NCBI GenBank assembly: GCA_021772695.1
Contig: JAJFLL010000199.1
Location: 1 to 16,454 of the forward strand
Source of the DNA: Deltaproteobacteria bacterium
GTDB lineage: Bacteria; UBA10199; DSSB01
Length of the DNA: 16,454 bases
Reading direction: 5' to 3'
Part shown: piece after piece, positions 14,875 through 16,454 of the stretch
Position numbering within the stretch: position 1 is the stretch's first letter
Layout of the letters: every line of letters begins with the position of its first letter
Notes under the pieces: generated by a model
The model's input: the letters and a program-made list of their open reading frames with translations, nothing else
What the model was told of the DNA's origin: nothing
Database searches by the model: none
Program-made: the position numbers and the translations under genes

Positions 14875-16065
14875 ATGTCGAAGGAGAAATTTGAGCGGAC
14901 TAAGCCGCATGTCAATATCGGAACCATCGGTCACGTCGACCATGGAAAGACGACGCTGACTGCAGCGATTACTAAGGTATTGGCCGAAAAGGGCGGAGCC
15001 CAATTTTTGGCATACGATCAGATCGACAAAGCCCCTGAAGAGCGGGAGCGTGGGATCACCATCGCAACGGCCCACGTGGAATACGAGACCGATAAGCGAC
15101 ATTACGCGCACGTGGATTGTCCAGGTCACGCTGATTACGTAAAAAACATGATCACCGGTGCGGCGCAAATGGACGGAGCCATCTTGGTGGTATCGGCGGC
15201 CGACGGCCCCATGCCTCAGACCCGAGAACATATCTTGTTGGCCCGCCAAGTGGGTGTGCCCTTCATCGTAGTGTATTTGAATAAGGTCGATCAGGTCGAT
15301 GATCCGGAACTGCTCGAATTGGTCGAGTTGGAAGTTCGTGAACTACTGACTCAATACAAGTTTCCCGGCGACGACACCCCCATTGTAAAGGGATCGGCGT
15401 TGAAGGCCTTAGAAGGTGATGCCTCTGAAGTAGGTGCAGCCTCCATCGTCAAATTGATGGAAGAAGTGGATCGCTACATTCCAGAACCGGAACGTCCCAT
15501 CGACAAGCCCTTTTTGTTACCGATCGAAGACGTGTTTTCGATATCCGGTCGCGGAACGGTGGTAACGGGCCGTGTGGAACGTGGGATCGTAAAGGTCGGC
15601 GAAGAGATCGAGATCGTGGGATTCAAAGACACGACGAAGACCACGGTGACCGGCGTAGAGATGTTTAGAAAGATGTTAGACGAGGGTCGAGCGGGCGACA
15701 ACGTGGGCGTATTGCTACGGGGTACGAAGAAAGAAGACGTAGAGCGCGGCCAGGTGTTGGCGAAGCCGGGATCGATTAAGCCGCACGTGAAGTTCAATGC
15801 GGAAGTCTACGTATTGAGCAAGGAAGAGGGCGGGCGACATACCCCCTTCTTCAACGGTTACCGACCGCAGTTTTATTTGCGCACCACCGACGTGACGGGA
15901 ACGGTCAAGTTACCGGACGGCGTGGAGATGGTGATGCCAGGTGACAACGTGCAGATGGAAGTGACGTTGATCACGCCGGTAGCGATGGAAAAAGAGATGC
16001 GCTTCGCGATCCGCGAAGGGGGTCGTACCGTCGGAGCCGGTGTTTGTACCGAGATTATTGAATAG
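14875..16065 (+). CDS. tuf: Elongation factor Tu
   Basis: EF-Tu carries aminoacyl-tRNA to the ribosomal A site as a GTP complex. From ATG 14875 the product is 396 aa, family length, starting MSKEKFERTKPHVNIGTIG. G1 is GHVDHGKT (19-26); switch I contains ERERGITIATAHVEY; G3 is DCPGH with catalytic His85 (D81-H85); and NKVD (136-139) specifies guanine. Domains II and III follow, with RGTVVTGRVERG and the C-terminal GGRTVGAGVCTEIIE. The gene is intact, unlike fusA before it. Its second half uses GCG and ACG codons far more than neighbouring genes. rpsJ starts 21 nt after the stop. Many bacteria have two tuf copies; only one lies in this window. Confidence 0.99.
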   Translation: MSKEKFERTKPHVNIGTIGHVDHGKTTLTAAITKVLAEKGGAQFLAYDQIDKAPEERERGITIATAHVEYETDKRHYAHVDCPGHADYVKNMITGAAQMDGAILVVSAADGPMPQTREHILLARQVGVPFIVVYLNKVDQVDDPELLELVELEVRELLTQYKFPGDDTPIVKGSALKALEGDASEVGAASIVKLMEEVDRYIPEPERPIDKPFLLPIEDVFSISGRGTVVTGRVERGIVKVGEEIEIVGFKDTTKTTVTGVEMFRKMLDEGRAGDNVGVLLRGTKKEDVERGQVLAKPGSIKPHVKFNAEVYVLSKEEGGRHTPFFNGYRPQFYLRTTDVTGTVKLPDGVEMVMPGDNVQMEVTLITPVAMEKEMRFAIREGGRTVGAGVCTEIIE

Positions 16066-16086
16066 CCGTAATACCAAGGAACTAAA

Positions 16087-16407
16087 ATGGCAGATGAAGC
16101 CAACAGTAAAATTAGAATCCGACTCAAAGCCTTTGATCATAAACTATTAGATCTATCGGCCGGTGAGATTGTTGACACGGCAAAGCGAACCGGAGCTCGA
16201 GTGGCCGGGCCTATTCCGCTACCGACGAAGATAGAAAAATATACGGTATTGCGCTCTCCCCATGTGAACAAAAAATCTCGGGAGCAATTTGAGATTCGAA
16301 CCCACAAGCGTTTATTGGATATTTTAGACCCAACCCAACAGACTGTTGATGCGCTAATGCGTTTAGACCTGTCTGCCGGAGTTGAGGTAGAAATACGAAT
16401 GGTATGA
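16087..16407 (+). CDS. rpsJ: 30S ribosomal protein S10
   Basis: S10 is a head protein of the 30S subunit and also the NusE factor that joins NusG to the ribosome and takes part in antitermination. The 106-aa product (usual 102-106) contains the family signature KIRIRLKAFDHKLLD, the loop GARVAGPIPLPTKIEKYTVLRSPHVNKKSREQFE and the C-terminal MRLDLSAGVEVEIRM. The first six residues (MADEAN) form a short extension. AAGGA at 16076-16080 serves the ATG. As the first gene of the S10 operon, it is here joined to tuf by only 21 nt, and its stop codon overlaps the rplC start. Confidence 0.97.
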   Translation: MADEANSKIRIRLKAFDHKLLDLSAGEIVDTAKRTGARVAGPIPLPTKIEKYTVLRSPHVNKKSREQFEIRTHKRLLDILDPTQQTVDALMRLDLSAGVEVEIRMV

Positions 16408-16454
16408 ACCTAAAAGAGATAAAACCGGGATTGCTGGGCCGAAAAATCGGAATG
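16404..16454 (+). CDS. rplC: 50S ribosomal protein L3, N-terminal fragment
   Basis: The last 51 nt encode MNLKEIKPGLLGRKIGM and run off the window. GLLGRKIGM is the conserved N-terminus of L3, which binds 23S rRNA early in assembly and reaches the peptidyl-transferase centre; rplC normally follows rpsJ. The ATG at 16404 overlaps the rpsJ TGA (ATGA), suggesting coupled translation. This start adds about eight residues to the usual L3 N-terminus. A TTG at 16431 would give a conventional, slightly short start, but has no obvious ribosome site. Confidence 0.88.
   Translation, partial: MNLKEIKPGLLGRKIGM

Noticed and set aside
1..16454. Mobile elements, CRISPR arrays, defence or other accessory systems
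   Set aside because: Every gene is an identified core gene, gaps are short (171 nt or less), and no direct-repeat arrays, inverted-repeat ends or transposase motifs were seen.

Overview
The window is a stretch of core transcription and translation genes, all on the + strand. It reads, in order: the 3' part of a tRNA-Trp, secE, nusG, rplK, rplA, rplJ, rplL, rpoB, rpoC, rpsL, rpsG, fusA, tuf, rpsJ and the first codons of rplC. It is the L11/beta cluster (secE to rpoC) running directly into the str operon (rpsL to tuf) and the head of the S10 operon. No mobile element, CRISPR array, phage gene or accessory gene is visible, and I see no undescribed multi-gene system.

The organism looks like a Gram-negative, proteobacterial-type bacterium. 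The evidence is a SecE of the long three-helix type, RpoB with beta-i4- and beta-i9-like insertions, RpoC with a large domain inserted in the trigger loop, and no L7Ae-like gene between rpoC and rpsL (Firmicutes usually have one). Unbroken rpoC-rpsL-rpsG-fusA-tuf-rpsJ linkage and the overall protein style suggest a deltaproteobacterial-like or related lineage; this placement is an inference. Base composition is close to balanced. TAA, TAG and TGA all end genes here, so the code is standard.

Layout: 1-3224 holds tRNA-Trp, the SecE translocase subunit, NusG, and the ribosomal stalk and L1 proteins (L11, L1, L10, L7/L12). A 171-nt leader before rplJ folds like an L10 autoregulatory leader and carries a 10-nt perfect complement to the rplJ Shine-Dalgarno. 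3225-3327 holds a strong hairpin between rplL and rpoB. 3328-11633 encodes the two large RNA polymerase subunits. 11634-11804 is a regulatory gap with a candidate promoter and a long terminator-like hairpin just before rpsL. 11805-16454 encodes S12, S7, EF-G, EF-Tu, S10 and the start of L3.

The most unusual observation is in fusA. Its reading frame from the proper start at 12698 has a TAA in place of a conserved tyrosine (codon 32), and a Tyr in place of the conserved Asp of the GTPase P-loop (codon 19), while the remaining 660 codons look intact. Either this is a sequencing or assembly artefact, or the main EF-G gene here has very recently been broken. Secondary observations are the RNA switches before rplJ and rpsL, a codon-usage shift in the second half of tuf, and a start/stop overlap between rpsJ and rplC.
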